Part shown: positions 1 through 5,105 of the stretch, in pieces | Layout of the letters: the number at the start of each line of letters is the position of its first letter | Numbering within the stretch: the first letter of the stretch is position 1 | NCBI GenBank assembly: GCA_937893815.1 | Contig: CALCSH010000342.1 | Location: 1-5,105, forward strand | Length of the DNA stretch: 5,105 nucleotides | DNA from: an uncultured Anaerolineae bacterium | GTDB lineage: Bacteria > Chloroflexota > Anaerolineae > Anaerolineales > UBA11858 | Reading direction: 5' to 3' | Notes under the pieces: model-generated | Told to the model about the DNA's origin: nothing | What the model saw: the letters and a program-made list of their open reading frames with translations, nothing else | Databases searched by the model: none | Program-made: the position numbers and the translations under genes

Positions 1-1200
1 GACCGAGACGGTTTTTGCCTGAGCGTGGCGGGTAGCATTGGAGAGCGCTTCATTTAGGATCGCCAGAACGTGGGGTACGTGGACCGGGTTAAAAGGCGGC
101 TCTTCAGGCAAATTGATCTCCAAGCGAACATTGACCAGGGTCGCCAGACGCAGATCCGCGGCCCTGGCCTGGATTCCAGCGCTGAGCGAAATCAGTTCAG
201 CCTCCGGGCGCAGGCCGCCAATATAGGTTCTCAAATCAGTGATGGCCTCATTGATGGCGCTCATGGCGCGTTCGAGCCGCTGTCCGGCCACATCTGGTTG
301 ATCCAGTTTCCTTTGGGCGGATTCAACCAATAGTCCAGCGGTGTATATGGTTTGAATAGCGCCATCGTGCAGCTCACGGCCGATGCGCTCTCGTTCTTCC
401 ACCAGGGTGTAATTTAGTTCCATCTGTTCGATGAGCCGATCAACTTCAATATCAAACACCTCTAATGTCCGAATGATCGCTATGACCAGCACCAGCCCGG
501 TCAGTGAGCGCAAAACCGGAGGCGATACACCTAACCAGGCGCTGATCTGTTCATTATTGAGCCAGTTGGCGGGAAAGAATTCCGCACGCGGAACAACCAA
601 ACCGCCCACTACAGCATAGGCCAACAAGGCCGTTCCGGCTACCTGGAGCGTGCGGTAAATATGATGCATTTCAAGTGGTTTGATGGTGCGCTGGGCCTGG
701 TAACGCAATCCGTAAGCAGCAAATAATGCCCCAGGGAAACCAATCAGATAACGCGCCCAAATTGAAGACTGGAGATGCCAGGTATGTAAATCTTTGGTCA
801 GTACCAACCCGGGAGCGATGAAAAACAATCCCCAAATGACCATCACAATCAATGGCAGTACGACCAGCCTCGGCCAGCGCACGCGCAGGAGTTCCACCCC
901 AAATTGAAACAGAAAGCCAAATGACAGAGCCAGAAAAATAACCTGAATCACTTGCAAGGCTGTGATGACCGTCCCGGCCAGGTAGGCCGCTTGAATCGGA
1001 AGAAAAATGGCTCCCCATTCGTGTAAACCATGTGAGAATCCAAAGGCCGCCAGCCAACCCAGGCTGCGCGCAAACTCAAGTCGGCTGTGATGACGGGATT
1101 GTAGCGCAATCGCCAAACCTAATACGAAAAATACCAATCCGTATACAAATAATACCAGGGTGGCGTTAATTTCCAGAAAAGTTCGGATGGCTTCAAGCAT
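1..1200 (-). CDS. Membrane sensor histidine kinase, NarL/NreB (HisKA_3) type, 3' end cut by window edge
   Basis: The 400 visible residues form a sensor kinase that would autophosphorylate on histidine and pass the phosphate to a LuxR/NarL-type response regulator. The N-terminal half is hydrophobic with about seven membrane segments (roughly residues 13-34, 45-66, 78-101, 111-131, 149-165, 183-204, 226-245). Segment 2 carries the stretch GFSHGLHEW, with H57 and H60 as possible sensory or metal/haem ligands. A short linker (246-268) leads to the HisKA_3 dimerisation motif ERIGRELHDGAIQ, with phospho-acceptor H278 (bases 367-369). The start of the HATPase_c N-box, LNEALSNATRHA, has N383 and N388. 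The G-boxes lie past the left edge. The frame is open from the ATG at 1200 to base 1. There is no Shine-Dalgarno sequence before this ATG, and a TATAAT box lies 7 bp upstream. The signal sensed cannot be told from the sequence. The kinase class is secure. Confidence 0.93.
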   Translation of the reverse strand, partial: MLEAIRTFLEINATLVLFVYGLVFFVLGLAIALQSRHHSRLEFARSLGWLAAFGFSHGLHEWGAIFLPIQAAYLAGTVITALQVIQVIFLALSFGFLFQFGVELLRVRWPRLVVLPLIVMVIWGLFFIAPGLVLTKDLHTWHLQSSIWARYLIGFPGALFAAYGLRYQAQRTIKPLEMHHIYRTLQVAGTALLAYAVVGGLVVPRAEFFPANWLNNEQISAWLGVSPPVLRSLTGLVLVIAIIRTLEVFDIEVDRLIEQMELNYTLVEERERIGRELHDGAIQTIYTAGLLVESAQRKLDQPDVAGQRLERAMSAINEAITDLRTYIGGLRPEAELISLSAGIQARAADLRLATLVNVRLEINLPEEPPFNPVHVPHVLAILNEALSNATRHAQAKTVSV

Positions 1201-1207
1201 GGGGAGA

Positions 1208-1213
1208 ATTATA
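1208..1213 (-). promoter_or_regulatory. -10 box of the histidine kinase promoter, leaderless start
   Basis: The minus strand reads GTACTATAATTCTCCCCATG, a perfect TATAAT whose last base is 7 bp from the kinase ATG at 1200. At normal spacing transcription would begin at or next to the ATG, giving a leaderless mRNA, which agrees with the lack of a ribosome binding site. The -35 area (about 1231-1237) is a poor match and falls inside the terminator hairpin of the upstream operon. Confidence 0.55.
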
Positions 1214-1216
1214 GTA

Positions 1217-1256
1217 CAAAAGAAACGGGGTTCTGATTTCGAGAACCCCGTTTCTT
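1217..1256 (-). terminator. Intrinsic terminator of the two-gene membrane operon
   Basis: A perfect 15-bp inverted repeat occupies 1220-1234 and 1242-1256 with a 7-nt loop. In the minus-strand transcript the stem core is AGAAACGGGGUUCU, and the hairpin is followed by a short U tract (UUU, then G). It lies 24 bp after the stop of the 116-residue membrane protein. There is no T tract on the plus-strand side, so it should act in the minus direction. Its U tract runs straight into the TACTATAAT promoter element of the kinase gene. Confidence 0.9.
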
Positions 1257-1279
1257 GGTTGTTGTTGAAGAAGGATTGT

Positions 1280-1630
1280 TTATTCGGCTGCGAAGAGCAC
1301 GAAAAACGGAGGGAAGGTCAGCAATAATCCCAGGCCAATCAAAATAAGCGTGGTTTTGAAGGCCTTCTGTAGGTCGTACTCTTTGTCTTTCCAGAGGTTA
1401 TTTAGCACGATCCAACTAATCAGCCAGGCCAGAATGCCGACACCGGTTTTGCCAGAGAGAGCGCCGGTGGGATTCCACCAGTTGAGGAAGGTACCCAAAC
1501 CTCCACTGAATTCGGCGATGGTCGTCAGTAAACCGATGACCAGGGTACCAATCCCGCTGGCAATCAAGGCGGCTGCAACTGAGCCGGTCGCGAACGTGGA
1601 TTTCTTTTCAGTCTTGCTTTGCGTTGTCAT
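1280..1630 (-). CDS. Small three-helix membrane protein of unknown function
   Basis: This 116-residue protein is not recognised as a named family. A short, polar, Lys/Thr-rich N-terminus (1-14) precedes three predicted membrane helices (about 15-41, 62-79 and 91-113). A cytoplasmic-looking charged loop, WKDKEYDLQKAFK, lies between helices 2 and 3. There are no His or Cys residues, so it is unlikely to bind haem or metal itself; a structural or partner role for the neighbouring four-helix protein is more plausible. The ATG at 1630 is preceded by AGGAGA about 8 nt upstream. It follows the 176-residue membrane gene by only 27 bp, and a strong terminator follows its stop, so it is the last gene of that operon. 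Confidence 0.8.
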   Translation of the reverse strand: MTTQSKTEKKSTFATGSVAAALIASGIGTLVIGLLTTIAEFSGGLGTFLNWWNPTGALSGKTGVGILAWLISWIVLNNLWKDKEYDLQKAFKTTLILIGLGLLLTFPPFFVLFAAE

Positions 1631-1657
1631 GATTTTTCTCCTATTGCAGGGATCAAA

Positions 1658-2188
1658 TTACAGAAGTGGGGCGGCCTTGGTGATCAGTGCTCCAAAAAGT
1701 CCAGCGATTCCGGCAGTGGCAAAGGCCAATATGAAGAGCACGATGACTATCTTGCGCAGCTTTTCGTTTTCGACCAGTTGCGGGCCATATTTCCAGACCA
1801 GGTATGCGACTGCAGTAGCCAGAATGGGGGAAAACCAGGCTACATGTTCCTTCCACTCCATGCCGAAGCTATGCCAACCGCTCAGCGCCTCGCTGGCCTT
1901 CAAGAAGGAGCGGGGATAGAGCGATAGATCGGCACCTTCGGGGGGGGTAGCGCGATACCAGGGGTAAACGATATAGGAACCGGTGATTACTGTCAGCCAG
2001 GCAACGATCGCCATAACGGTGGTGCCCCAGCGCAAACGACCCAGGCGCTCTTCAATGCCTGCGGCTGTAACCCACTGTGGTCGCAGGCTGTAAAGGCCTG
2101 CCAGGCCACCGGCGAACGAGAGCAGAAATGCTGCCCCCAGAAACATCCCGTGGACAAGTGTCCAAAATTCACGATTAGAAAGTGACAT
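1658..2188 (-). CDS. Four-helix membrane protein, possible haem-b binding, unknown function
   Basis: This 176-residue integral membrane protein has four predicted helices (about 10-35, 54-76, 116-133 and 147-169). Three histidines sit where a membrane cytochrome could use them: H13 inside helix 1 (FWTLVHGMFLGAAF), and H106 and H115 in the Trp-rich motif GWHSFGMEWKEHVAWFSP just before helix 3. The linker between helices 2 and 3 holds the aromatic stretch YIVYPWYR. A b-type haem or quinone-linked role is inferred from these residues only; no family is recognised with certainty. The ATG at 2188 has a good AGGAG ribosome site about 7 nt upstream. It is the first gene of a two-gene operon, with a TTGACG-type promoter and two tandem inverted-repeat operators upstream that suggest regulated expression. 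Confidence 0.82.
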   Translation of the reverse strand: MSLSNREFWTLVHGMFLGAAFLLSFAGGLAGLYSLRPQWVTAAGIEERLGRLRWGTTVMAIVAWLTVITGSYIVYPWYRATPPEGADLSLYPRSFLKASEALSGWHSFGMEWKEHVAWFSPILATAVAYLVWKYGPQLVENEKLRKIVIVLFILAFATAGIAGLFGALITKAAPLL

Positions 2189-2233
2189 GCTAAATCTCCT
2201 TATGGTATTTTGATGGAAGACTTTGAAAGTGCG

Positions 2234-2262
2234 CCTTTAGCATACAGCTTTGTAATCGTCAA
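2234..2262 (-). promoter_or_regulatory. Candidate promoter of the membrane-protein operon
   Basis: The minus strand has TTGACG (2262-2257), a 17-nt spacer and TAAAGG (2239-2234) preceded by TGC, which reads as a weak extended -10. The -35 box is good and the -10 poor, typical of a promoter needing an activator. The predicted start near 2227 leaves a leader of about 38 nt with the AGGAG site. This is pattern matching only. Confidence 0.4.
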
Positions 2263-2265
2263 TCA

Positions 2266-2282
2266 TAGGGGTGGTCTCCCTA
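2266..2282. promoter_or_regulatory. Operator-like inverted repeat TAGGG-N7-CCCTA (proximal)
   Basis: TAGGG and CCCTA half-sites are separated by 7 bases. The centre (2274) lies about 47 bp upstream of the predicted transcription start and only 4 bp beyond the -35 box, a position where activators contact RNA polymerase. It shares the 9-mer TCTCCCTAA with the distal copy exactly 23 bp away. Confidence 0.5.
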
Positions 2283-2289
2283 ATTTTGA

Positions 2290-2305
2290 TAGGGATATCT
2301 CCCTA
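2290..2305. promoter_or_regulatory. Operator-like inverted repeat TAGGG-N6-CCCTA (distal)
   Basis: TAGGGATATCTCCCTA is a 6+6 perfect inverted repeat around a 4-nt centre. It is the second, better copy of the pair and is centred about 70 bp upstream of the predicted start. The copies are 23-24 bp apart, about two helical turns plus, so two dimers could bind close together on nearly the same face. The regulator is unknown; the neighbouring two-component system is the nearest candidate. Confidence 0.55.
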
Positions 2306-2385
2306 AATAGCACCACTTTAAACAAAAAGATGGGCTAGCTCAACGAAAGCGTATAAGCAAAAATGCCTATCGAGTTGCGTAAGTC

Positions 2386-2859
2386 CTAATCTGGTACAAG
2401 AGTTACCGGGTTGTCCTGATCCAGTTCCCATTTTAGCGGATTTTTCTGAATGTATTGGCGGATGGCGTGAAGTTCGCCATTATTGCGCACAGTATGTTCG
2501 TAATAATTGCACTGCCAGGCGGGTATCCCCGGGGAATTTAGGGCTTGGTTGATGCGGCGCGATGAAAATGATTTCAACGCCCGTACAATTTCAGGTAAAC
2601 CGTGCCGTTTTTTATGGGAACGGGTTTCGTCGTCGGGACGGGCATTATCGTCGGAGCGCGATTCGGTCAATAGTATGATCCCATGAATATGATTTGGCAT
2701 GATGCAAAATTCATCCAAAACGACATGTGGATAATGATTGGGTAAATCGTTCCAGGCATGTCGGACAATTTCCCCGCATTCATTCAAAACCATTTCCCCA
2801 TCCATAATCTCGCCCAGGAGATGTTGCCGCTGATGGGTGCAAACGGTGACGAAATAAGC
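2386..2859 (-). pseudogene. 5'-truncated REP-associated tyrosine transposase (RAYT, Y1 HUH, IS200-like)
   Basis: The frame encodes most of a Y1-transposase-fold single-strand DNA endonuclease. Numbered from the internal ATG at 2805, it has the metal-binding HUH motif MPNHIHGIIL (H39 and H41), the conserved NYYEHTVRN segment (100-108) and the catalytic tyrosine Y118 in RQYIQKNP. Upstream of the ATG the same frame continues with AYFVTVCTHQRQHLLGEIM, which matches the family's first beta strand, but it meets a TGA at 2860-2862 and then unrelated sequence. The usual N-terminal residues (HHRRSIRLKGY-like) are missing. A 139-residue product from 2805 could still be made but would lack the core first strand, so it is probably inactive. 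Such enzymes normally process REP hairpins; none is clear nearby. The family call is strong; loss of function is inferred. Confidence 0.85.
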
Positions 2860-3128
2860 TCACCCGAACCCGACGGCCAATTTAGATTATCCATTGGGAC
2901 GACCATGGCTCCCAGCGGATCTGACATCTGGGTGGGTGTGGCGGTTGGGGACGATGTCAGTGTGGCCGTAGGGGGGGAATTCGCTGGCGCAGGGGTGGCT
3001 GTCTGCGTGGGGCTTGCCGCGGTCACGCTGGGCGGGACTCCCGTTGGGGTTGGTTCCACCTGCGTTGGGGCGGAACACGCCCCCAGGAGCAAGCCGCTCA
3101 ACAAAATTAAACAGATGCGTATCTTCAT
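2784..3128 (-). CDS. Lipoprotein A, Thr/Pro-rich stalk, C-terminus replaced at transposase junction
   Basis: The 114-residue frame starts with a clear lipoprotein signal peptide: K2 and R4, a hydrophobic core, and the lipobox LLGAC with lipidated C18. Residues 20-68 form a Thr/Pro/Ala/Ser-rich linker, typical of exported proteins held off the membrane. A short segment, DPLGAMVVPMDNLNWPSG, then begins what looks like a folded domain. From about residue 89 (base 2861) to the stop the frame reads through transposase DNA in the wrong phase, so the last 25 residues are not native and the original domain is lost. The ATG at 3128 has an AGGGAGG site 6 nt upstream that overlaps the restored stop of lipoprotein B, implying coupled translation. 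The function is unknown; the gene is probably a truncated remnant. Confidence 0.75.
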   Translation of the reverse strand: MKIRICLILLSGLLLGACSAPTQVEPTPTGVPPSVTAASPTQTATPAPANSPPTATLTSSPTATPTQMSDPLGAMVVPMDNLNWPSGSGELISSPFAPISGNISWARLWMGKWF

Positions 3129-3134
3129 GGTCGG

Positions 3135-3141
3135 CCTCCCT
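3135..3141 (-). promoter_or_regulatory. Ribosome binding site of lipoprotein A overlapping the stop of lipoprotein B
   Basis: The minus strand reads AATTAGGGAGGCCGACCATG. The TAG that ends the restored frame of lipoprotein B (3142-3140) is part of the AGGGAGG site, 6 nt before the ATG of lipoprotein A. This supports both the true end of B and translational coupling of the pair. Confidence 0.7.
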
Positions 3142-4068
3142 AATTGCCTTCATCCCGCCCTGCGGCGTAGAATGGGAATGCTTCGATAAGTTCGTCCCCT
3201 GCCCAGATGTAGAAGATATTCTCGCCGGGCGGAATGATTTTTTATCTTGCATGATGAAGGTCTGATACCAGCCGCCGGGCAGGATTTCTTTCTCTGCCTT
3301 GCGGAAGACGAAAATATCGTAGCTTGGACTATAAATCATGATGGTCAGCGGTTCGGTAAGTTGGCGTTGAATTTCAAGTTCAACGGAAAAATTTTCCGGC
3401 TGTTCGACATCCCACACCATGTAGTGTACCGTGGGGTTTTCTGGCCCGCTGGCCCATAGGATTGCCTCGTACCATTGGTCAGCATGGCTTACCAGCCGAC
3501 CATATTCTTGCGCGTTGTTGGCTAAACTTGCGGGCAGGTCGTTGAAGGAAATCCAGAAATTTTCACCCACACATGTGCCAAAGCCAGCGCCTCCTATGCT
3601 TTCTTCATTGGACATGTTTGGCATGACTCCCCGGAGTGGAAAATCGTAGCATGTGTTTTCAGTAACGGCTTGCCAGCGCAAATGCAGAGCCGTATCATAG
3701 GCGATAGGAATATCCAGGTTTGCCCCGCGCAGAACTTGCGTGTCAAGTCCATAATAAAATGCGCTGTTTTCCAGTTGAGCATCATCCGCATTAACATCAA
3801 ACTCACTGCCATCTTCTCGAAAGGCAGCCATCATCCAGAAAGCGGATAGGTCGCTGCGGTCGTCAAAATTAAATTCAAAATCGGGGGTGATTGCGTCTGA
3901 TGTGGGTTCTGGCGTATGTGTTGCAGATGGGGCGGCCTGGATCGTTTCGGTAGGCGCAGCAGACGGGGGTGTCGGCGTACCTGGCGCATCCGGGCTGCTA
4001 CAAGCGAATAGCATGAAAGTAAAAAATAGCAAGAAGACCGTTTGTGTGTGTAAATTTAGCGTACTCAT
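3140..4068 (-). CDS. Lipoprotein B with Thr/Pro stalk and large exported domain; frame break in an A6 run
   Basis: A signal peptide (1-22) ends in the lipobox MLFAC with C23. A Thr/Pro/Ala-rich stalk (24-62) leads to an extracellular domain of about 245 residues, rich in aromatic and acidic residues and probably beta-rich. C140 and C166 could form a disulfide. No known family is recognised. At residues 276-277 (A6 run, minus-strand 3243-3238) the uninterrupted frame turns into low-quality sequence that runs on to 2887, overlapping lipoprotein A. Shifting by one base gives IIPPGENIFYIWAGDELIEA and a natural stop at 3140, for 309 residues in total. The break may be a mutation, a sequencing error or real slippage. 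The ATG at 4068 is chosen over the GTG at 4086 because GGGAGAG lies just before it. It sits 60 bp after hsdM, probably in the same transcript. Confidence 0.78.
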
Positions 4069-4128
4069 TGGATTCTCTCCCACCACTTATTTCAGGCATC
4101 AATCAGTTGTGCCGAAACCTTGATCGGA

Positions 4129-5105
4129 TTAGGCTTCCCCTAATTCTTCGGCAATCAACTCAAATTGCAGCAGCGCCGCTTCCAAATTCCCAACAATCTC
4201 CTGTGCCAGCACATCTGGGTCAGGTAGATTCTCTGTATCTTCAAGCGATTCGTCCTTGAGCCAGAAAATATCCAGGCTGATTTTATCGCGCTGGGTGATT
4301 TCGTCATAGGTGAAGGCTTTGAAGTTTTCGGTTTCTTCACGCTGGTGACGGTTTTCGGGGTTGTAGCAGCGGATGAAGTCTTCGAGATCGGCTGTGGCGA
4401 GCGGATTGGTCTTGAGGGTGAAGTGCTGATTGGTGCGCAGATCGTAAATCCAGATTTTCTCCGTCCAGGGTTTTTCGCGACCGGGCTTTTTGTCGAAGAA
4501 GATGACGTTGGCTTTGACGCCCTGGGCGTAGAAGATGCCTGTGGGCAGGCGCAACAGGGTGTGGACATCGAAGCCTTGCAAGAGGTGTTTGCGGACGATT
4601 TCGCCCGCGCCGCCCTCGAAAAGCACGTTGTCGGGTACGACGACAGCCGCGCTGCCGTTGATCTCCAGCAGGGCGGCGATATGCTGGACGAAGTTGAGTT
4701 GTTTGTTGCTGGTGGTCGCCCAGAAGTCGTTGCGTTCGTAGGAGAGAGCGGATTTATCGGCTTTGCCCTCGGCATCGACGATGGTAACGCTGCTCTTTTT
4801 GCCGAAGGGGGGATTGGTGAGTATCAAGCCAAAACGCGCCCCAGGGGCCGAGATGAGGGCATCGTTGACTTCCACGGGCGATTCGTCGCTGCTGATGCCG
4901 TGCAGGTAGAGATTCATGACGCACAGACGGGCGGTGTTATCCACGATTTCCCAGCCTTTGAAGGTCTCATGGCGCAGGAAGGATTTTTGCTCGCGGTCGA
5001 GTTGGTAATTTTGGGAGATGTAGTCGTGCGCGGCGAGGAAGAAGCCGCCCGTGCCGCAGGCGGGATCGCAGATGGTGGTGCCGGGTTGGGGACGCATGAC
5101 GGCGA
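4129..5105 (-). CDS. hsdM: Type I restriction-modification DNA methyltransferase subunit HsdM, 5' end cut by window edge
   Basis: This is the catalytic and C-terminal part of an N6-adenine methyltransferase that, with a specificity subunit (HsdS), methylates the host DNA at a bipartite site. SAM-binding motif I, DPACGTGGFF, begins at bases 5067-5065. The catalytic motif NPPFG (motif IV) lies at 4815-4801. Further family landmarks are KGWEIVDNTARLCVMNLYLHG between these motifs, LPTGIFYAQGVKANVIFF, and the C-terminal SLDIFWLKD and coiled-coil-like tail ending EELGEA. The frame is open through base 5105 (AVMRPQPG precedes motif I), so the internal Met at 5097 is not the start; the N-terminal HsdM_N helical domain lies beyond the edge. 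All visible motifs are intact, so it is probably active. No hsdS or hsdR follows within the window; they may be upstream. Confidence 0.95.
   Translation of the reverse strand, partial: AVMRPQPGTTICDPACGTGGFFLAAHDYISQNYQLDREQKSFLRHETFKGWEIVDNTARLCVMNLYLHGISSDESPVEVNDALISAPGARFGLILTNPPFGKKSSVTIVDAEGKADKSALSYERNDFWATTSNKQLNFVQHIAALLEINGSAAVVVPDNVLFEGGAGEIVRKHLLQGFDVHTLLRLPTGIFYAQGVKANVIFFDKKPGREKPWTEKIWIYDLRTNQHFTLKTNPLATADLEDFIRCYNPENRHQREETENFKAFTYDEITQRDKISLDIFWLKDESLEDTENLPDPDVLAQEIVGNLEAALLQFELIAEELGEA

Larger units (their letters stand above)
2189..2385. other. 197-bp intergenic region between transposase remnant and membrane operon
   Basis: This stretch holds the promoter, the two TAGGG/CCCTA repeats and an AT-rich part (2306-2385) with no reading frame. 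Just after the transposase stop, the minus strand reads GGACTTACGCAACTCG and then a short imperfect hairpin (TAGGCA-TTTT-TGCTTA, 2350-2365). These may be the remains of the element's end. No convincing terminator is seen for the upstream genes, so some read-through into the membrane operon is possible. Confidence 0.5.

Noticed and set aside
671..1057. 128-residue minus-strand frame
   Set aside because: It overlaps the transmembrane part of the histidine kinase in another phase. It has no ribosome site or recognisable motif, and the kinase frame carries clear family motifs.
1350..1919. 189-residue plus-strand frame
   Set aside because: It is antisense to both small membrane genes. Its composition mirrors them, and it has no start signal; the minus-strand frames have good ribosome sites and membrane helices.
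2330..2362. tRNA-like string GGGCTAGCTCAACG
   Set aside because: It resembles a D-arm, but no acceptor stem, anticodon arm or GGTTCGA-type T-loop can be found around it.
2925..3070. Repeated GTTGGGG/GTGGG-like units suggesting a tandem repeat or CRISPR
   Set aside because: These are irregular and explained by Thr-Pro codon repetition in the lipoprotein stalk; there is no fixed repeat-spacer pattern.
2758..3189. 143-residue plus-strand Gly/Val-rich frame
   Set aside because: It is the antisense of the Thr/Pro-coding stalk of lipoprotein A, and the Gly/Val bias is a by-product of Pro/Thr codons.
2887..3237. C-terminal extension of lipoprotein B in the zero frame to 2887
   Set aside because: Beyond the A6 run the sequence loses the character of the domain and overlaps lipoprotein A out of phase. 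The shifted frame ends naturally before the next gene.
4155..4775. 206-residue Ser/Pro/Thr-rich minus-strand frame
   Set aside because: It is an out-of-phase shadow of hsdM, which carries intact catalytic motifs across the same bases.

Overview
All recognisable genes in this 5.1 kb window lie on the minus strand, so transcription runs from the right edge (5105) to the left edge (1). The organism is most likely an uncultured bacterium of the Chloroflexota (Anaerolineae-like). This is inferred from the mix of Thr/Pro-stalked lipoproteins, a seven-helix HisKA_3 sensor kinase, AAACGGGG-type terminator hairpins and roughly balanced GC; no taxonomic marker gene is present.

Right part (5105 to about 3128): the C-terminal two thirds of a type I restriction-modification DNA methyltransferase (HsdM) is followed after 60 bp by two small lipoprotein genes. 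The first lipoprotein (B, 4068 to 3140) is interrupted by a one-base frame change in an A6 run. Reading one base back restores a natural C-terminus whose TAG stop overlaps the ribosome binding site of the second lipoprotein (A, from 3128). No hsdS gene follows hsdM in the window.

Middle (about 2862 to 2386): lipoprotein A loses its plausible sequence near 2860, where a 5'-truncated REP-associated (HUH, Y1) transposase remnant begins in another frame. This looks like a junction where an element, or a deletion, cut both genes.

Left-middle (2385 to 1217): a 197 bp intergenic region holds two tandem TAGGG-N6/7-CCCTA inverted repeats just upstream of a TTGACG -35-like box. This region probably controls a two-gene operon of small membrane proteins, one with four helices and candidate haem-ligand histidines and one with three helices. 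The operon ends in a strong intrinsic terminator (1217-1256).

Left (1200 to 1): the first 400 residues of a membrane-bound NarL/NreB-type histidine kinase, whose TATAAT box sits only 7 bp from its ATG (probable leaderless mRNA). Its ATP-binding tail, and perhaps a LuxR-type response regulator, lie beyond the left edge. A working model, by inference only, is that this two-component system controls the membrane-protein operon through the tandem operator.
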